This document shows, in pieces, positions 55,480-64,000 of a stretch of DNA of 64,000 nt. Under the pieces are notes generated by a model, which saw nothing but the letters and a program-made list of their open reading frames with translations, searched no databases and was not told the DNA's origin. The stretch is from Acidocella sp. GTDB taxonomy: Bacteria; Pseudomonadota; Alphaproteobacteria; Acetobacterales; Acetobacteraceae. Numbering within the stretch: position 1 is the stretch's first letter; the number at the start of each line of letters is the position of its first letter. The position numbers and the translations under genes are program-made. The stretch spans positions 1 through 64,000 of the forward strand of contig DAIDEE010000067.1 in the NCBI GenBank assembly GCA_027308685.1, given 5' to 3'.

Positions 55480-56277
55480 TTAGAGTTCGATCACCATTCC
55501 ATCAAACCCCGGCTCCACTCCCTCCGGCAGTTCACTGAGTAGCGACCGATAATCCATTGTCGGCCCCATATGCGTCAAAATGGTCCGCTTGGGCCGCAGT
55601 ATTTCCACCCAGCCTAAAACCTGCTCCAAATTCGCATGCGTTGGGTGCGGCGGGCCGTTGGTGAAACAGTCCACCACCAGCACCTCCACCCCTTGCAGAG
55701 CTGCATGCGCGGTCTCGTCCAACCGCACCACGTCGGTGCAATAGGCAAAGCCGCCCACCCGCAGCCCCAGCGTGGTGATGTAGCCGTGGTCCTGGCCGAT
55801 CAACCGCACCGGCAATCCCAAAATCTCCACCATTTGCCCGGCCTCGATGGTGTGCGTGCTCAGTACCGGCCGGTAAAATCCGCTGCCGTTCCAGGGTTTG
55901 AAGGCATAGTCAAAACGCTTCTCAAGGTCGGCAAACACATCTTCAGTGGCGTAGGTCGGCATCGGCCCACCCAGCAGCCGGTTGAGAATGCGGATCTCGT
56001 CCAGCCCGGCGATATGGTCGGCATGGGCGTGCGTATAAATCACCGCATGCACCTCCGGCACGCTGCAACCGGTCAGTTGCAGCCGCAAATCCGGCCCGGT
56101 GTCCACCAACAACCGCTGGCCCGCGGGGCTTTCAATGACAATGCTGGGCCGGGTGCGGCGGTTGCGTGGCTCAGCGGGGTCCACGGCGCCCCAGTCACCT
56201 GCCCCATCCGCGCCACCAATCTGCGGCATGCCGGCGGAGCCGCCGACTCCCAGCAGCGTAACCTTAAGCGTGCTCAA
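55480..56277 (-). CDS. MBL-fold metallohydrolase, PhnP-like
   Basis: A 265-residue metallo-beta-lactamase-fold hydrolase. The metal motif is YTHAHADHIAGLDEIR (HxHxDH), with further ligands in LIGQDHGYITTLG, VDCFTNGPPHPTHANLEQVL and LTHMGPTMDY. This pattern resembles PhnP, a phosphodiesterase for cyclic ribose phosphates, but no phn genes are near. In alphaproteobacteria this gene regularly follows tatD; its start lies 14 bases inside tatD here. Confidence 0.9.
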   Translation of the reverse strand: MSTLKVTLLGVGGSAGMPQIGGADGAGDWGAVDPAEPRNRRTRPSIVIESPAGQRLLVDTGPDLRLQLTGCSVPEVHAVIYTHAHADHIAGLDEIRILNRLLGGPMPTYATEDVFADLEKRFDYAFKPWNGSGFYRPVLSTHTIEAGQMVEILGLPVRLIGQDHGYITTLGLRVGGFAYCTDVVRLDETAHAALQGVEVLVVDCFTNGPPHPTHANLEQVLGWVEILRPKRTILTHMGPTMDYRSLLSELPEGVEPGFDGMVIEL

Positions 56278-57052
56278 GCCGCGCCTTGGTATAGAGCTTG
56301 CGGAAGTTGGTGGTGGTCAGCGCCGCCATCGCCTCCGGCGCCATGCCCTTCACCTCAGCGAGCACCTTGGCGGTGTATTGCGTGTGGCCAGGCTCGTTTC
56401 GCTTACCGCGGAACGGCACCGGCGCCAGATACGGTGAATCGGTTTCCACCAGCAGCCGCTCCAGCGGCACCATCGCCGCAATGTCGCGGATTTCCTGTGA
56501 CTTCGGAAACGTCAAAATCCCCGAGAACGAGATATACCCACCCATCTCGATCGCCGCTTCCGCCAGCGCCCGGGTCGAGGAAAAGCAATGCAGCAAAAAG
56601 GCAAAATCCCCGCCCCCTGCCCGTTCCTCGGCCAAAATTCGCGCAATGTCATCATCGGCATCGCGGGCATGAATGGCGAGTGGCAGGCCGGTGATCTGCG
56701 CGGCGCGAATATGGGCGCGGAAATTCTCGTGTTGCGTCTCCTTCGGCGCCTTGTCGTAAAAGTAATCCAGGCCGGATTCCCCAATCCCGATCACCTTCGG
56801 GTGCTTGGTCATCTCCGCGATGGTTTCAGGCGATGCCACCGGCAGTTCATCCGCCGCATGGTTGGGGTGCACCCCAATACAGCACCACACATTCGGGTCA
56901 GCCTCCGCCATAGCAATCGCCTGCCGGGATTGGCTGAGCGTTACCCCGATGGTGACCATCTCGCTCACCCCGGCAGCCTTGGCGCGGGCGATGATTTCGG
57001 GCCGTTCAACCTCGGTGTAATAATCTAAATGGCAGTGCGAATCTATCAACAT
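56264..57052 (-). CDS. tatD: TatD-family metal-dependent deoxyribonuclease
   Basis: A 262-residue TIM-barrel hydrolase of the TatD/YcfH group. Metal ligands are in LIDSHCHLDYYTEV (HxH), GESGLDYFYDKAPKETQ (Glu), LAIHARDADDDIARIL (His), HCFSSTRALAEAA (His) and LVETDSPYLAPVPFRGKRNE (Asp). TatD enzymes act as 3'-5' nucleases; a YcfH-like repair role is possible. The start at 57052 (after TTTTGATG... leader) gives the usual MLIDSHCHLD beginning. It lies 7 bases after metG. Confidence 0.94.
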   Translation of the reverse strand: MLIDSHCHLDYYTEVERPEIIARAKAAGVSEMVTIGVTLSQSRQAIAMAEADPNVWCCIGVHPNHAADELPVASPETIAEMTKHPKVIGIGESGLDYFYDKAPKETQHENFRAHIRAAQITGLPLAIHARDADDDIARILAEERAGGGDFAFLLHCFSSTRALAEAAIEMGGYISFSGILTFPKSQEIRDIAAMVPLERLLVETDSPYLAPVPFRGKRNEPGHTQYTAKVLAEVKGMAPEAMAALTTTNFRKLYTKARLEHA

Positions 57053-57059
57053 CAGTATT

Positions 57060-58601
57060 TTATACCGTTTTTTCAATGTAACGTGGGAAGATGCCGGCGG
57101 GCGGCGGCAAGGCCGCACCATCCATCATCGGAGTTTCCAAAGCCGCAATCCGCCGCGCGTCCGGCACCACGCCAAGCTGGTCCAGCAGTATCGCCATGCT
57201 ATCCGGCATAAAGGCTTGCAGCAAAATCCCCACCGTGCGGATCGCCTCCAGCAGCACCCGTAACACCGTGTTCATCCGCTCTGTATCGGTCTTTTTCAGC
57301 GCCCAGGGTGCCTGATGGTCAATGTAGGCATTGGCATTGCGGATCAGCTTCCACACATCCTCCAGCGCCTCATGGAACGCCAGCCGGTCCAGTGCGTCGC
57401 GCACCTTATCGGGCAACGCATCGGCGGTGGCCAGAATTGTATGGTCGGCTTCGGTCAGCGTCCCGCGTGGCTGCACCACACCGCCGGCGTTTTTGGCAAT
57501 GAACGAGAGCGTGCGCTGGGCCAAATTCCCCAAATCATTCGCAAGTTCCACATTCAGCCGCATGATCAGCGACTTGCGCGAAAAATCCCCATCGCCGCCA
57601 AACGGCACTTCGCGCAGCAGGAAAAACCGCACGGCATCCAGCCCAAACTCATCCACCAGTGGCCGCACGTCGATAAAGTTGCCGAGCGACTTGCTCATCT
57701 TTTCGCCCTCAACCGTCCACCAGCCGTGCGAAAACACCTTTTTCGGCAGCGGCAGCCCCGCCGCCATGAGGAAGGCTGGCCAATACACAGCATGAAACCG
57801 GATAATCTCCTTGCCGACCAGTTGCACATTGGCCGGCCAGTATTTCTGGAAGCGCTCAGCGTTTTCATCTGGGTAGCCGCAGGCTGTGATGTAATTCACC
57901 AGCGCATCGAGCCACACATACATCACATGCGCTTCATCCCCCGGTACCGGAATGCCCCAGGAGAAGCTGGTGCGGCTGACCGAGAGATCATTTAGCCCGC
58001 CCTTCACGAACGAGAGAATTTCATTACGCTTGGCGGTGGGCGCAATGAAGTCCGGATGCGCCTCATAATGCGCTAACAGACGATCCTGAAACGCACTGAG
58101 TTTAAAAAAATACGAAGGCTCAACCACCCACTCCACCGCCGCACCCGAGGCGATGGCAACGCGCGTGCCATCCGGTTTCACAATGGTTTCGTCCTCGTCA
58201 TAAAACGCTTCATCGCGCACCGCGTACCAGCCCTCATATGCGCCCAGATAAATCGCCCCGGCCTCCACCAGTTTTTGCCATATCGCTTGGCACGAGCGTT
58301 TATGCCGAGCCTCGGTGGTGCGGATAAAATCATCGTTTGAGATGTTCATGCGTTTCGCCATATCGGCAAAATCAGCCGCCACATTGTCGGTGAATGTCTG
58401 CGGGTCAACGCCAGCCGCCCGTGCTGCGGACTCCACCTTCTGGCCGTGCTCGTCGGTGCCGGTGAGGAAAAACACGTCATAGCCATCCAGCCGCTTAAAC
58501 CGCGCCAGCACGTCAGCGGCGGTAGAGGTATAGGCATGGCCCAGATGCGGCGCGCCGTTGACGTAATAAATCGGGGTGGTGATGTAAAATGGCTTGCTCA
58601 T
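57060..58601 (-). CDS. metG: Methionyl-tRNA synthetase
   Basis: A 513-residue class I synthetase charging tRNA-Met. The HIGH motif appears as YYVNGAPHLGHAYTSTAADV, KMSKS as GEKMSKSLGNFIDVR; FLTGTDEHGQKVESAARAAG is typical of the short bacterial form without the zinc-knuckle Cys and without a C-terminal tRNA-binding domain. Its start overlaps the holB stop by 4 bases, and its neighbours match the conserved tmk–holB–metG–tatD order. Confidence 0.96.
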   Translation of the reverse strand: MSKPFYITTPIYYVNGAPHLGHAYTSTAADVLARFKRLDGYDVFFLTGTDEHGQKVESAARAAGVDPQTFTDNVAADFADMAKRMNISNDDFIRTTEARHKRSCQAIWQKLVEAGAIYLGAYEGWYAVRDEAFYDEDETIVKPDGTRVAIASGAAVEWVVEPSYFFKLSAFQDRLLAHYEAHPDFIAPTAKRNEILSFVKGGLNDLSVSRTSFSWGIPVPGDEAHVMYVWLDALVNYITACGYPDENAERFQKYWPANVQLVGKEIIRFHAVYWPAFLMAAGLPLPKKVFSHGWWTVEGEKMSKSLGNFIDVRPLVDEFGLDAVRFFLLREVPFGGDGDFSRKSLIMRLNVELANDLGNLAQRTLSFIAKNAGGVVQPRGTLTEADHTILATADALPDKVRDALDRLAFHEALEDVWKLIRNANAYIDHQAPWALKKTDTERMNTVLRVLLEAIRTVGILLQAFMPDSMAILLDQLGVVPDARRIAALETPMMDGAALPPPAGIFPRYIEKTV

Positions 58602-59563
58602 GATCCGTGCAGTTGGCTTAGTGCTACGATGATCGCGGCACGCTTATCTAAATTGAGGTTTTGCACGTCCCGTTCGAGCTTGCCAAATCCCTCCCATAAA
58701 TCTACCGCCCGCCCGAGGCCTGGCTGGCTGGCCCGCGCCGCTTGCCGCGTGGTGCTGGCGAGGCCGGTGCGCAGCAAATTCATAAAAACCTCATAGCCAT
58801 CCTCGCTGCGCGCCACCGCATCCGCCACGGCTTGCGCCCGCGCGGGGGCCAAAGGGGCGGCCAGCGCCTCATCGACCAGCCCGGCCATCGCCACGCCGTC
58901 CTCGGCGGCCAATGTCAGCGCGGTGCCGATGCTGCCTTCACTCAATCGCGCCACCCGGGCTGTATCCACGCTGCTCAACTCCGGTGCCTGCTCATGCAGC
59001 AGTGAGACCACATCGCGCTCCGCCAGCGGGCCTAAATTCAGCGTCCGGCATCGGCTGCGGATGGTCGGCAGCAAGCGCCCTGGCGCGTGAGACACCAGCA
59101 GCAAAATGGCCCGTTGCGGCGGCTCCTCCAGCAATTTCAGCAGCGCGTTGGCGGCGTTGCGGTTCATTTCCTCGGCGCCATCCACAATCACTACCCGCCA
59201 GCCACCCTCACCCGGCGTCAGGCGCAGAAATTTCCCCACCTCCAGCACGGTATCGACCACAATCTCGCTCTGCATCTTCTTGCGCTTCTCATCGAAGCGC
59301 CGTTCGATGGTCAGCAAATCCGAATGGGTATTGGCCGCCAACCGTTTGAAGGTAGGGTGGCTGACCGGCACCGACAAATCAGCGCTGCTTTCCCCGGCCA
59401 GCAGCCAGCGGGCAAAACGGTACGCCAAGGTGGCCTTACCAACGCCCACCTGCCCGCCAATCAGCCAGGCATGATGCAATCGACCCGACATCGCGGCGCT
59501 ATGCAACGCCGCTACCGCCGCTGGATGACCAATAAACGCCGGATTTTCGCGCGGCGTCGTCAC
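58598..59563 (-). CDS. holB: DNA polymerase III delta' subunit
   Basis: A 321-residue clamp-loader ATPase-like subunit. Walker A is WLIGGQVGVGKATLAYRFAR; VVIVDGAEEMNRNAANALLK and LLEEPPQRAILLLVSHAPGR with the following TIRSRCRTLNLGPL are the family's Walker B and SRC motifs. The usual zinc Cys cluster of clamp-loader subunits is absent, as often in alphaproteobacterial HolB. It overlaps tmk and metG by 4 bases each. Confidence 0.94.
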   Translation of the reverse strand: MTTPRENPAFIGHPAAVAALHSAAMSGRLHHAWLIGGQVGVGKATLAYRFARWLLAGESSADLSVPVSHPTFKRLAANTHSDLLTIERRFDEKRKKMQSEIVVDTVLEVGKFLRLTPGEGGWRVVIVDGAEEMNRNAANALLKLLEEPPQRAILLLVSHAPGRLLPTIRSRCRTLNLGPLAERDVVSLLHEQAPELSSVDTARVARLSEGSIGTALTLAAEDGVAMAGLVDEALAAPLAPARAQAVADAVARSEDGYEVFMNLLRTGLASTTRQAARASQPGLGRAVDLWEGFGKLERDVQNLNLDKRAAIIVALSQLHGS

Positions 59564-60177
59564 AACCCCAGCCGTTTCGCAACCAGTGCCGCCACGTCTG
59601 CAAACACCGCATCAGCCTCTGCGTTGGCATCCACCAGCACGCAGCGCTCAGGCTCCGCCACCGCAATGGCATGAAACCCGGCGGCAATCCGCGCCATCAC
59701 CTCCGCCCCCATCAGCTCATAGCGGTCAGCCACGCTACCGCGCGATACTAGGCGTCGTTTTGCTGTAAATTCAGACACTTCAAGAACAAATGTTAAGTCA
59801 GGCGTTAATCCCATAAGCCCGATCAACGCGCTGATCGCCGCTCTATCAACGCCCAGCCCATAGCCCTGATATGCCATGGTGGAATCATAAAACCGGTCAC
59901 AAATCACCACCGCCCCCCGCGCCAGCGCCGGGTTGATCACGCGGGCAACATGGTCAACCCTGGCGGCAAAATGCAGCAGCGTGTCGGCCAGCGGCGTTAA
60001 CTGCGTCACCGGGTCCAACAGCAACCCCCGCACCGCCTCGGCCCCTGGCGTGCCACCCGGTTCGCGTGTCAGCACCACCTCGCGGCTGCTCGCCTGCAAC
60101 GCCGCCGCCAGCCGCCGCGCTACCGTGGACTTACCCGCCCCTTCGCCGCCTTCAAACGTGATAAAAACACCGCTCAA
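59560..60177 (-). CDS. tmk: dTMP kinase
   Basis: A 205-residue kinase making dTDP for DNA synthesis. FITFEGGEGAGKSTVARRLA is the P-loop; VVLTREPGGTPGAEAVRGLL and VVICDRFYDSTMAYQGYGLG are the DR(Y/F/H) and lid-adjacent motifs. Coupled to rlpA upstream and holB downstream by 4-base overlaps. In many relatives a D-Ala-D-Ala carboxypeptidase gene lies between rlpA and tmk; none is present here. Confidence 0.96.
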   Translation of the reverse strand: MSGVFITFEGGEGAGKSTVARRLAAALQASSREVVLTREPGGTPGAEAVRGLLLDPVTQLTPLADTLLHFAARVDHVARVINPALARGAVVICDRFYDSTMAYQGYGLGVDRAAISALIGLMGLTPDLTFVLEVSEFTAKRRLVSRGSVADRYELMGAEVMARIAAGFHAIAVAEPERCVLVDANAEADAVFADVAALVAKRLGL

Positions 60178-61043
60178 CGGACGATGATTTCAGGCCCCGC
60201 CACCCCATCCTGCAACACCTGCTGCAGCGCGGCGTCAGCGTCCGAGACGTTCTCATAAGGCCCGATGCGCACTGCATACAGGGTTCGATCGCCACCAAAC
60301 ACCGGCACCGTCCGGGCTGGCAGGCCGCCGAGCTGGTTCATCACCCGGTGTGCATCATAAGCACGGCCAAACCCAGGTATCTGCACAAACAGCGGCCCCG
60401 GCTCCGGGTTCCCCACCGTGACCCGCCCGGACAATTGCCCAGGGTCAGTGGCGGCGGTGGCAGTATCCTGCGGTGTCAGGTTTTGCGTAACGCCGCCCCC
60501 CGCTGCTCCCGGCGGTCCCAAACTCTGCGCGACAATCCCCGCTTCCGGCGCGGCGGTCATCTTCGGCCCTTGCCCTAGTGTGGCGTCCAGTGCGGCGGTC
60601 TGCTGGCTGTTCAGCACCACCTCAACCTCCACCGGCCCGCTGCTTGGAAACCCCAGCAGGCTGGCCACCTTGGGTGTAACTGCCAGCACCCGCCCCGGAT
60701 CATCCGGCCCGCGCTCATTCACCCGTACATCCATGCTCTCACCATTTTCGAGGTTGGTCACAGTCACAATGGCCGGCAGTTGCAGCACCGGGCTGGCGGC
60801 GGCCAGCGCATCGGGGTCATAGGTCTCATTATTGGCGGTGTACGGCGCAGCATGAGCGGTAATGACAGTCGCCAGACCAGTTACGTCATAGTTGGCAAAC
60901 GCCCGCGGGTAGCGCCATTCCTCCTGCGACTGATAACCATCGCCCACCACAAATTTCGGCGGCCCCAGTGGTGGCGCGGCCCGTTGATGCACGCACCCCG
61001 ATAGCGCCACAAATAAACCCACCATCATTCGGTTCAGCGTCAT
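60174..61043 (-). CDS. RlpA-like lipoprotein with SPOR domain, altered catalytic residues
   Basis: A 289-residue lipoprotein (lipobox LSGC, Cys 17). A double-psi barrel of the RlpA type covers about 50–155: YTANNETYDPDALAAASPVL, VTVTNLENGESMDVRVNERG. A C-terminal SPOR domain (LFVQIPGFGRAYDAHRVMNQ to PEIIVR) should bind denuded septal glycan. In active RlpA the barrel has catalytic Glu, His and Asp; here Glu is kept (NNE), but His is Ser (AAASP) and Asp of VNDRGP is Glu (VNERGP). I infer weak or no lytic activity and a mainly structural septal role. It is coupled to mltB and tmk by 4-base overlaps. Confidence 0.85.
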   Translation of the reverse strand: MTLNRMMVGLFVALSGCVHQRAAPPLGPPKFVVGDGYQSQEEWRYPRAFANYDVTGLATVITAHAAPYTANNETYDPDALAAASPVLQLPAIVTVTNLENGESMDVRVNERGPDDPGRVLAVTPKVASLLGFPSSGPVEVEVVLNSQQTAALDATLGQGPKMTAAPEAGIVAQSLGPPGAAGGGVTQNLTPQDTATAATDPGQLSGRVTVGNPEPGPLFVQIPGFGRAYDAHRVMNQLGGLPARTVPVFGGDRTLYAVRIGPYENVSDADAALQQVLQDGVAGPEIIVR

Positions 61044-61999
61044 GACAACGCCATGCGACCAAGGGCTCCCACCGCCAATGCGTAAAAATCCGACGGGTTA
61101 TAACGGCGAATCACACTAAAATTCCGGAACACTAAAAACGCTTGTCCGCCAGCGCCATCGGGCATCAGCAACGCCGCCGGCGTTGCATTGCTCATCACTG
61201 GCGCCCCCGGCAGACGTTGCACCCCCCGGCTGGTCCAATACCCAATGGTGCGTTGATTCTGCCGGCCAGTCATCGCCGGGTTGATATTTGGCGGCACCAA
61301 TACCGATTCACTCGAAGGCTCATCCGGCCGCCAGCCGTCTTTCGCCAGGTAGTTCGCCATTGATGCCAAAGTATCGGCATCGCTCGACCAAATATCCGGG
61401 CGGCCATCGCCTGAAAACGCCACGGCGGTCGATAAATACACGCTCGGCATGAATTGCGGCTGTCCCATCGCCCCGGCATAGGAGCCGATCAGCCTATCGG
61501 CGGGTGCCTGCCCGCGCGCAATGATCTTCATGGCGGCAATCGCCTCGCCGGCGAAATATGAACTCTCGCGGTCCCAAGCCAGCGTCACCAGCGCGTCGAT
61601 TACGCCAAAATCGCCCTGGGTTTTGCCGTAATTGGTCTCAATCCCCCAAATGCCCAGCAACACGCCGGAGGCCACGCCAAACCGGCTGGTCACCGCCGCC
61701 AACAAATTCGCTGCCTCGGCGGATTTCGCACGTCCAGCCGCCACCCGCGTCTGGTTCAGCACATGCGAGCTATAGGTCTCCCAGGTTTCGGTGAATTCCG
61801 GCTGATGCTTGTCCAGCCGCAACACATCCGCATTAGGCACCAATGTTGCTGTGGTTTGGGCAATCACATCCTGTGGAATGCCCGCCGCCGCCGCCCTGGC
61901 CTGCAAACCCGCCAAATAACTGGCAAAATCACCGGCCCGTGCCGCCATCGGCAGCATTGAAGCCGCAATACCTGTCGTTAAAAATACCCGTCTATCCAT
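61040..61999 (-). CDS. Lytic murein transglycosylase B-type
   Basis: A 319-residue exported lytic transglycosylase of the MltB family. The N-terminal signal has RRVFLTTGIAASMLPMAARA, with two Arg in a Tat-like setting (DRRVFLT). The catalytic Glu is in LLGIWGIETNYGKTQGDFGV; YAGAMGQPQFMPSVYLSTAV and ANYLAKDGWRPDEP are the further family motifs. It cleaves peptidoglycan glycan strands. It is the first gene of the coupled run mltB–rlpA–tmk–holB–metG–tatD–MBL, a cell-division and replication mix. Confidence 0.92.
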   Translation of the reverse strand: MDRRVFLTTGIAASMLPMAARAGDFASYLAGLQARAAAAGIPQDVIAQTTATLVPNADVLRLDKHQPEFTETWETYSSHVLNQTRVAAGRAKSAEAANLLAAVTSRFGVASGVLLGIWGIETNYGKTQGDFGVIDALVTLAWDRESSYFAGEAIAAMKIIARGQAPADRLIGSYAGAMGQPQFMPSVYLSTAVAFSGDGRPDIWSSDADTLASMANYLAKDGWRPDEPSSESVLVPPNINPAMTGRQNQRTIGYWTSRGVQRLPGAPVMSNATPAALLMPDGAGGQAFLVFRNFSVIRRYNPSDFYALAVGALGRMALS

Positions 62000-62075
62000 G
62001 CCTTACACTGCCATGCCGAGCACCCGCGCCGCAACCGCATTACGGGTTATAACGCGGTAAGCAGGGCGGGCTAGC

Positions 62076-63080
62076 TTAAAACCGCGCCGAGATGGTGATC
62101 GATCCATACTGAAACGCTGGCGCAGCGCCGTGGAATTCCGGCGTGGTAAAAATCTCCGTGGCGGAAATCCGCAATCCATACAGGATCATCGCCAAACCCA
62201 CTTCCGCATCGCCCTGCGCCGGTACCAGCCCTACATGCCGGCTGGACTGAAAATCGTTACCCTGCACCAGCAAATCATGCGCTACCAACCTGCCAGAAAC
62301 TCCACCGAACACGTACCAAACAAATGGCTGGGTCGGCGTGTAGGCCTCGGTGCCACTCATTACTGGCCCGATGACCGAAGGGCCAAAATCTGAGTCCAGC
62401 CCCGAGCCAAGCCGAACGATGCTGCCTACCTGCCCATAAATCTCGGTATTACCGACCTGTGCGGATGCCTGCGAGAGCATCTGTAGTGTCAGGGCCCCTT
62501 GATCGAAGTTCGCCAGATCATAGCGCCACGTGCGGCTCGCCATGATATCCAGGGTTGGTTCATTACGAAGCTGGTAACTCCAGCCTTTGGAACTGGTGTT
62601 GCCTATCAAAAAATGAAAATCATTTTGCACCGGTTGCCCAAGTGCTGCAGGACCAACGACCCCGATGCTGGCCTGCAATACGCTACGGGTATCACGGGTA
62701 TCCTGAATAATCGCACCATTCAGTGACAAATGTCCGGCGTAAGGGCGGTCTTGCGGATTCGGATTCAGAGCCTGGGTATTAACAGGCGTATAAATCTCCT
62801 GGTGCAGGTCAATTTCCAATCGCTGCGCGCCATCGCCAAACACGGTATGGCCAAGCGCAGCGACTGGTGACGGCACTGCGCCGGTGGGGGAGACATATCC
62901 CAGGCTAAATCCATTAGTGTAGTAACGATCAGTGCCGGGTAGTGAATAGGCATCGTTCTCGGTCTGCAACGTTACAATAGTTGCCGGGTCATTCAACGGG
63001 TCCGTGGCTTGGGCCGCCGGAATCTCTCCCAACAAAATCATAGGGATTACGGCCACAACCCCGCCGATAGATATTTTCAT
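62076..63080 (-). CDS. LpxR-family outer membrane protein (DUF2219)
   Basis: A 334-residue protein with a signal peptide (KISIGGVVAVIPMILLGEIP, cleavage near AQA) and beta-barrel character ending in Phe (FQYGSITISARF). It has the LpxR start pattern TLQTENDAYSLPGTDRYYTN, including the Asn-Asp pair and Thr-Asp-Tyr-Tyr-Thr-Asn segment, and EIDLHQEIYTPVN and DRPYAGHLSLNGAIIQ further on. LpxR removes the 3'-acyloxyacyl group of lipid A. Whether this homologue is active is not certain, but the readable active-site residues are kept. It is alone; 106 bases without visible features separate it from the DsbA-family gene. Confidence 0.85.
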   Translation of the reverse strand: MKISIGGVVAVIPMILLGEIPAAQATDPLNDPATIVTLQTENDAYSLPGTDRYYTNGFSLGYVSPTGAVPSPVAALGHTVFGDGAQRLEIDLHQEIYTPVNTQALNPNPQDRPYAGHLSLNGAIIQDTRDTRSVLQASIGVVGPAALGQPVQNDFHFLIGNTSSKGWSYQLRNEPTLDIMASRTWRYDLANFDQGALTLQMLSQASAQVGNTEIYGQVGSIVRLGSGLDSDFGPSVIGPVMSGTEAYTPTQPFVWYVFGGVSGRLVAHDLLVQGNDFQSSRHVGLVPAQGDAEVGLAMILYGLRISATEIFTTPEFHGAAPAFQYGSITISARF

Positions 63081-63186
63081 GCCACCCTGTCCTTAATCGT
63101 GAGAGATAGAATTTATTAGCACTCGTTAATGTAGTGCGCCAACCACTATATTGAAGGTTAGCCTCACGGATAAGTCAGAAGTCCCG

Positions 63187-63852
63187 TTAAGGTCGTGGGG
63201 TACAAGCGGCAAGATCGATCAGCCGTTCCAGAACCTCCGGCTCCTGGGCCCCAGCAATCGCCTGATCGCCATCGATCAGGAAGCACGGCACCCCGTTGAT
63301 GCCCAGGCGGTGTGCATGCAAATTCTCGGCATGCACAAATTCAATTCCCTCACCAGACGTCAAAAATGCCCGAATTGCATAAGGGTCGAGTCCCTGGGCT
63401 GCGGCAATCGCTACCAGGATATCAGTGTTACCAATATCCAAACCTTCAATGAAATGCGCTCGGAAGATAAAATGCACCAATGAAGTGGCGACCCCCAGTG
63501 GAGCAATATGACGCACCAGCCGATGTGCATCCACGCTGCTGGGGGTGCGCCGGATATTGCCAAAATTGAACACAATGCCCTCGGCAGCGGCAATCTCAGT
63601 GATCGAGGCATACAGCCGTTTGGCACGGTCCTCAGCACCGAACTTGCGCACCATATAATCGGTCCGCGACATCCCCTGCCGTGGCATATCAGGGTTAAGC
63701 AAAAACGGCCGCCACATCAGATCAACCGATAAATCCGGTCGCCTGGCCAGCAAAAACGCCAACCTCTGAATGCCCAGGTAGCACCATGGACAAACGAAAT
63801 CGAACACAACCTCGATCGATAAACGGCCTGGACGGTGTGTGAGTACGTTCAT
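63187..63852 (-). CDS. DsbA-family oxidoreductase (FrnE-like)
   Basis: A 221-residue thioredoxin-fold protein with CPWC in EVVFDFVCPWCYLGIQRLAF. The inserted helical domain has RMDAHRLVRH-like SVDAHRLVRHIAPLGVATSL, and the closing GVPCFLIDGDQAIAGAQEPE is the cis-Pro region. No signal peptide, so it is cytoplasmic like FrnE and 2-hydroxychromene-2-carboxylate isomerase relatives. It may be a disulfide isomerase or a glutathione-dependent isomerase. No linked gene indicates which. Confidence 0.9.
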   Translation of the reverse strand: MNVLTHRPGRLSIEVVFDFVCPWCYLGIQRLAFLLARRPDLSVDLMWRPFLLNPDMPRQGMSRTDYMVRKFGAEDRAKRLYASITEIAAAEGIVFNFGNIRRTPSSVDAHRLVRHIAPLGVATSLVHFIFRAHFIEGLDIGNTDILVAIAAAQGLDPYAIRAFLTSGEGIEFVHAENLHAHRLGINGVPCFLIDGDQAIAGAQEPEVLERLIDLAACTPRP

Positions 63853-63958
63853 TATGCTATCTCATAGCGGGTTTTCAGGCGCACCGCGAGCTTATCCTGG
63901 TACTGATTTTACCAGAGCCACCAAGCGGCTTATAGAATACTATGCAAGGAGACCAAAT

Positions 63959-64000
63959 TTGAACCTTAAACCCCTACTGGCCGGATTTTTGTTTAGCACA
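63959..64000 (+). CDS. Start of a gene running off the window, probably exported protein
   Basis: A strong AAGGAG (63946–63951) stands seven bases before TTG at 63959. The 14 codons to the window end read as a positive then hydrophobic start (NLKPLLAGFLFST), like a signal peptide. An ATG at 63942 stops after six codons. Nothing more can be said of the product. Confidence 0.45.
   Translation, partial: MNLKPLLAGFLFST

Noticed and set aside
55636-56694. 352-codon open frame opposite the MBL and tatD genes
   Set aside because: Overlaps two clear enzymes on the other strand and has no recognisable motif.

Overview
This 64 kb window is almost wholly coding. It looks like chromosomal housekeeping DNA of an alphaproteobacterium, probably from the Acetobacteraceae. 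The evidence is the gene order carA–gatB/yqeY–dnaG–rpoD, the run glyA–nrdR–ribD–ribE–ribB–ribH–nusB–thiL, mltB–rlpA–tmk–holB–metG–tatD, small alphaproteobacterial families (DUF1178, DUF3553), and short palindromes around GGGGGC-AAA-GCCCCC. The genus cannot be fixed from sequence alone. I saw no rRNA, tRNA, CRISPR array, transposase or phage gene.

Layout. 1–6517: carB (partial) and carA on the minus strand, divergent from yqeY–dnaG–rpoD. 6522–9650: an acetyltransferase, an RluA-type pseudouridine synthase, DUF3553, a broken MFS transporter and moaA. 9637–16155: a TetR repressor divergent from a complete tripartite RND efflux operon. 16202–22964: radC, an NDUFAF5-like methyltransferase, comF, a glutaredoxin, DUF1178, a VWA/MoxR pair, a cluster of hairpin repeats, sodB and an NDUFAF6-like protein. 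22961–31069: hemB, then the rpiB–glyA–nrdR–riboflavin–nusB–thiL run. 31120–32304: one AT-rich membrane glycosyltransferase-like gene that looks acquired. 32323–38265: an acyl-CoA dehydrogenase/kinase-like/oxidoreductase cluster. 38389–41116: DUF2252, an acyltransferase and rpmG. 52568–41182 (minus): pyrB, a non-catalytic pyrC homologue, plsY, dprA, topA, MOSC, MAPEG, rnr and an S41 protease, mostly joined by 4-base overlaps. 52688–55379: an OmpA-like lipoprotein, a zeta-class GST and a dmeR–dmeF metal efflux pair. 61999–55480 (minus): mltB–rlpA–tmk–holB–metG–tatD–MBL. The end holds an LpxR-like outer membrane protein, a DsbA-family oxidoreductase and the start of one more gene.

The most interesting locus is carA. 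Its product carries a 60-residue helix-turn-helix-like domain ahead of a normal CarA. A promoter sits so that transcription would start at the long start codon (leaderless mRNA), with a CGGAA-N5-TTCCG palindrome in its spacer and a second near-copy 38 bp away. A good internal Shine-Dalgarno and ATG would also make an ordinary 381-residue CarA. This suggests a dual-start, possibly self-regulating enzyme. Similar close -10/ATG spacing and operator-like palindromes appear at tetR and dmeR.

Other notable points are several homologues that lack key catalytic residues: PyrC without HxH, RibB with a dead RibA half, and RlpA without its usual His and Asp. There is also a CDF transporter with a His-rich loop and an extra domain, and a kinase plus ACAD gene set of the type used for 4-hydroxyacyl-CoA breakdown.
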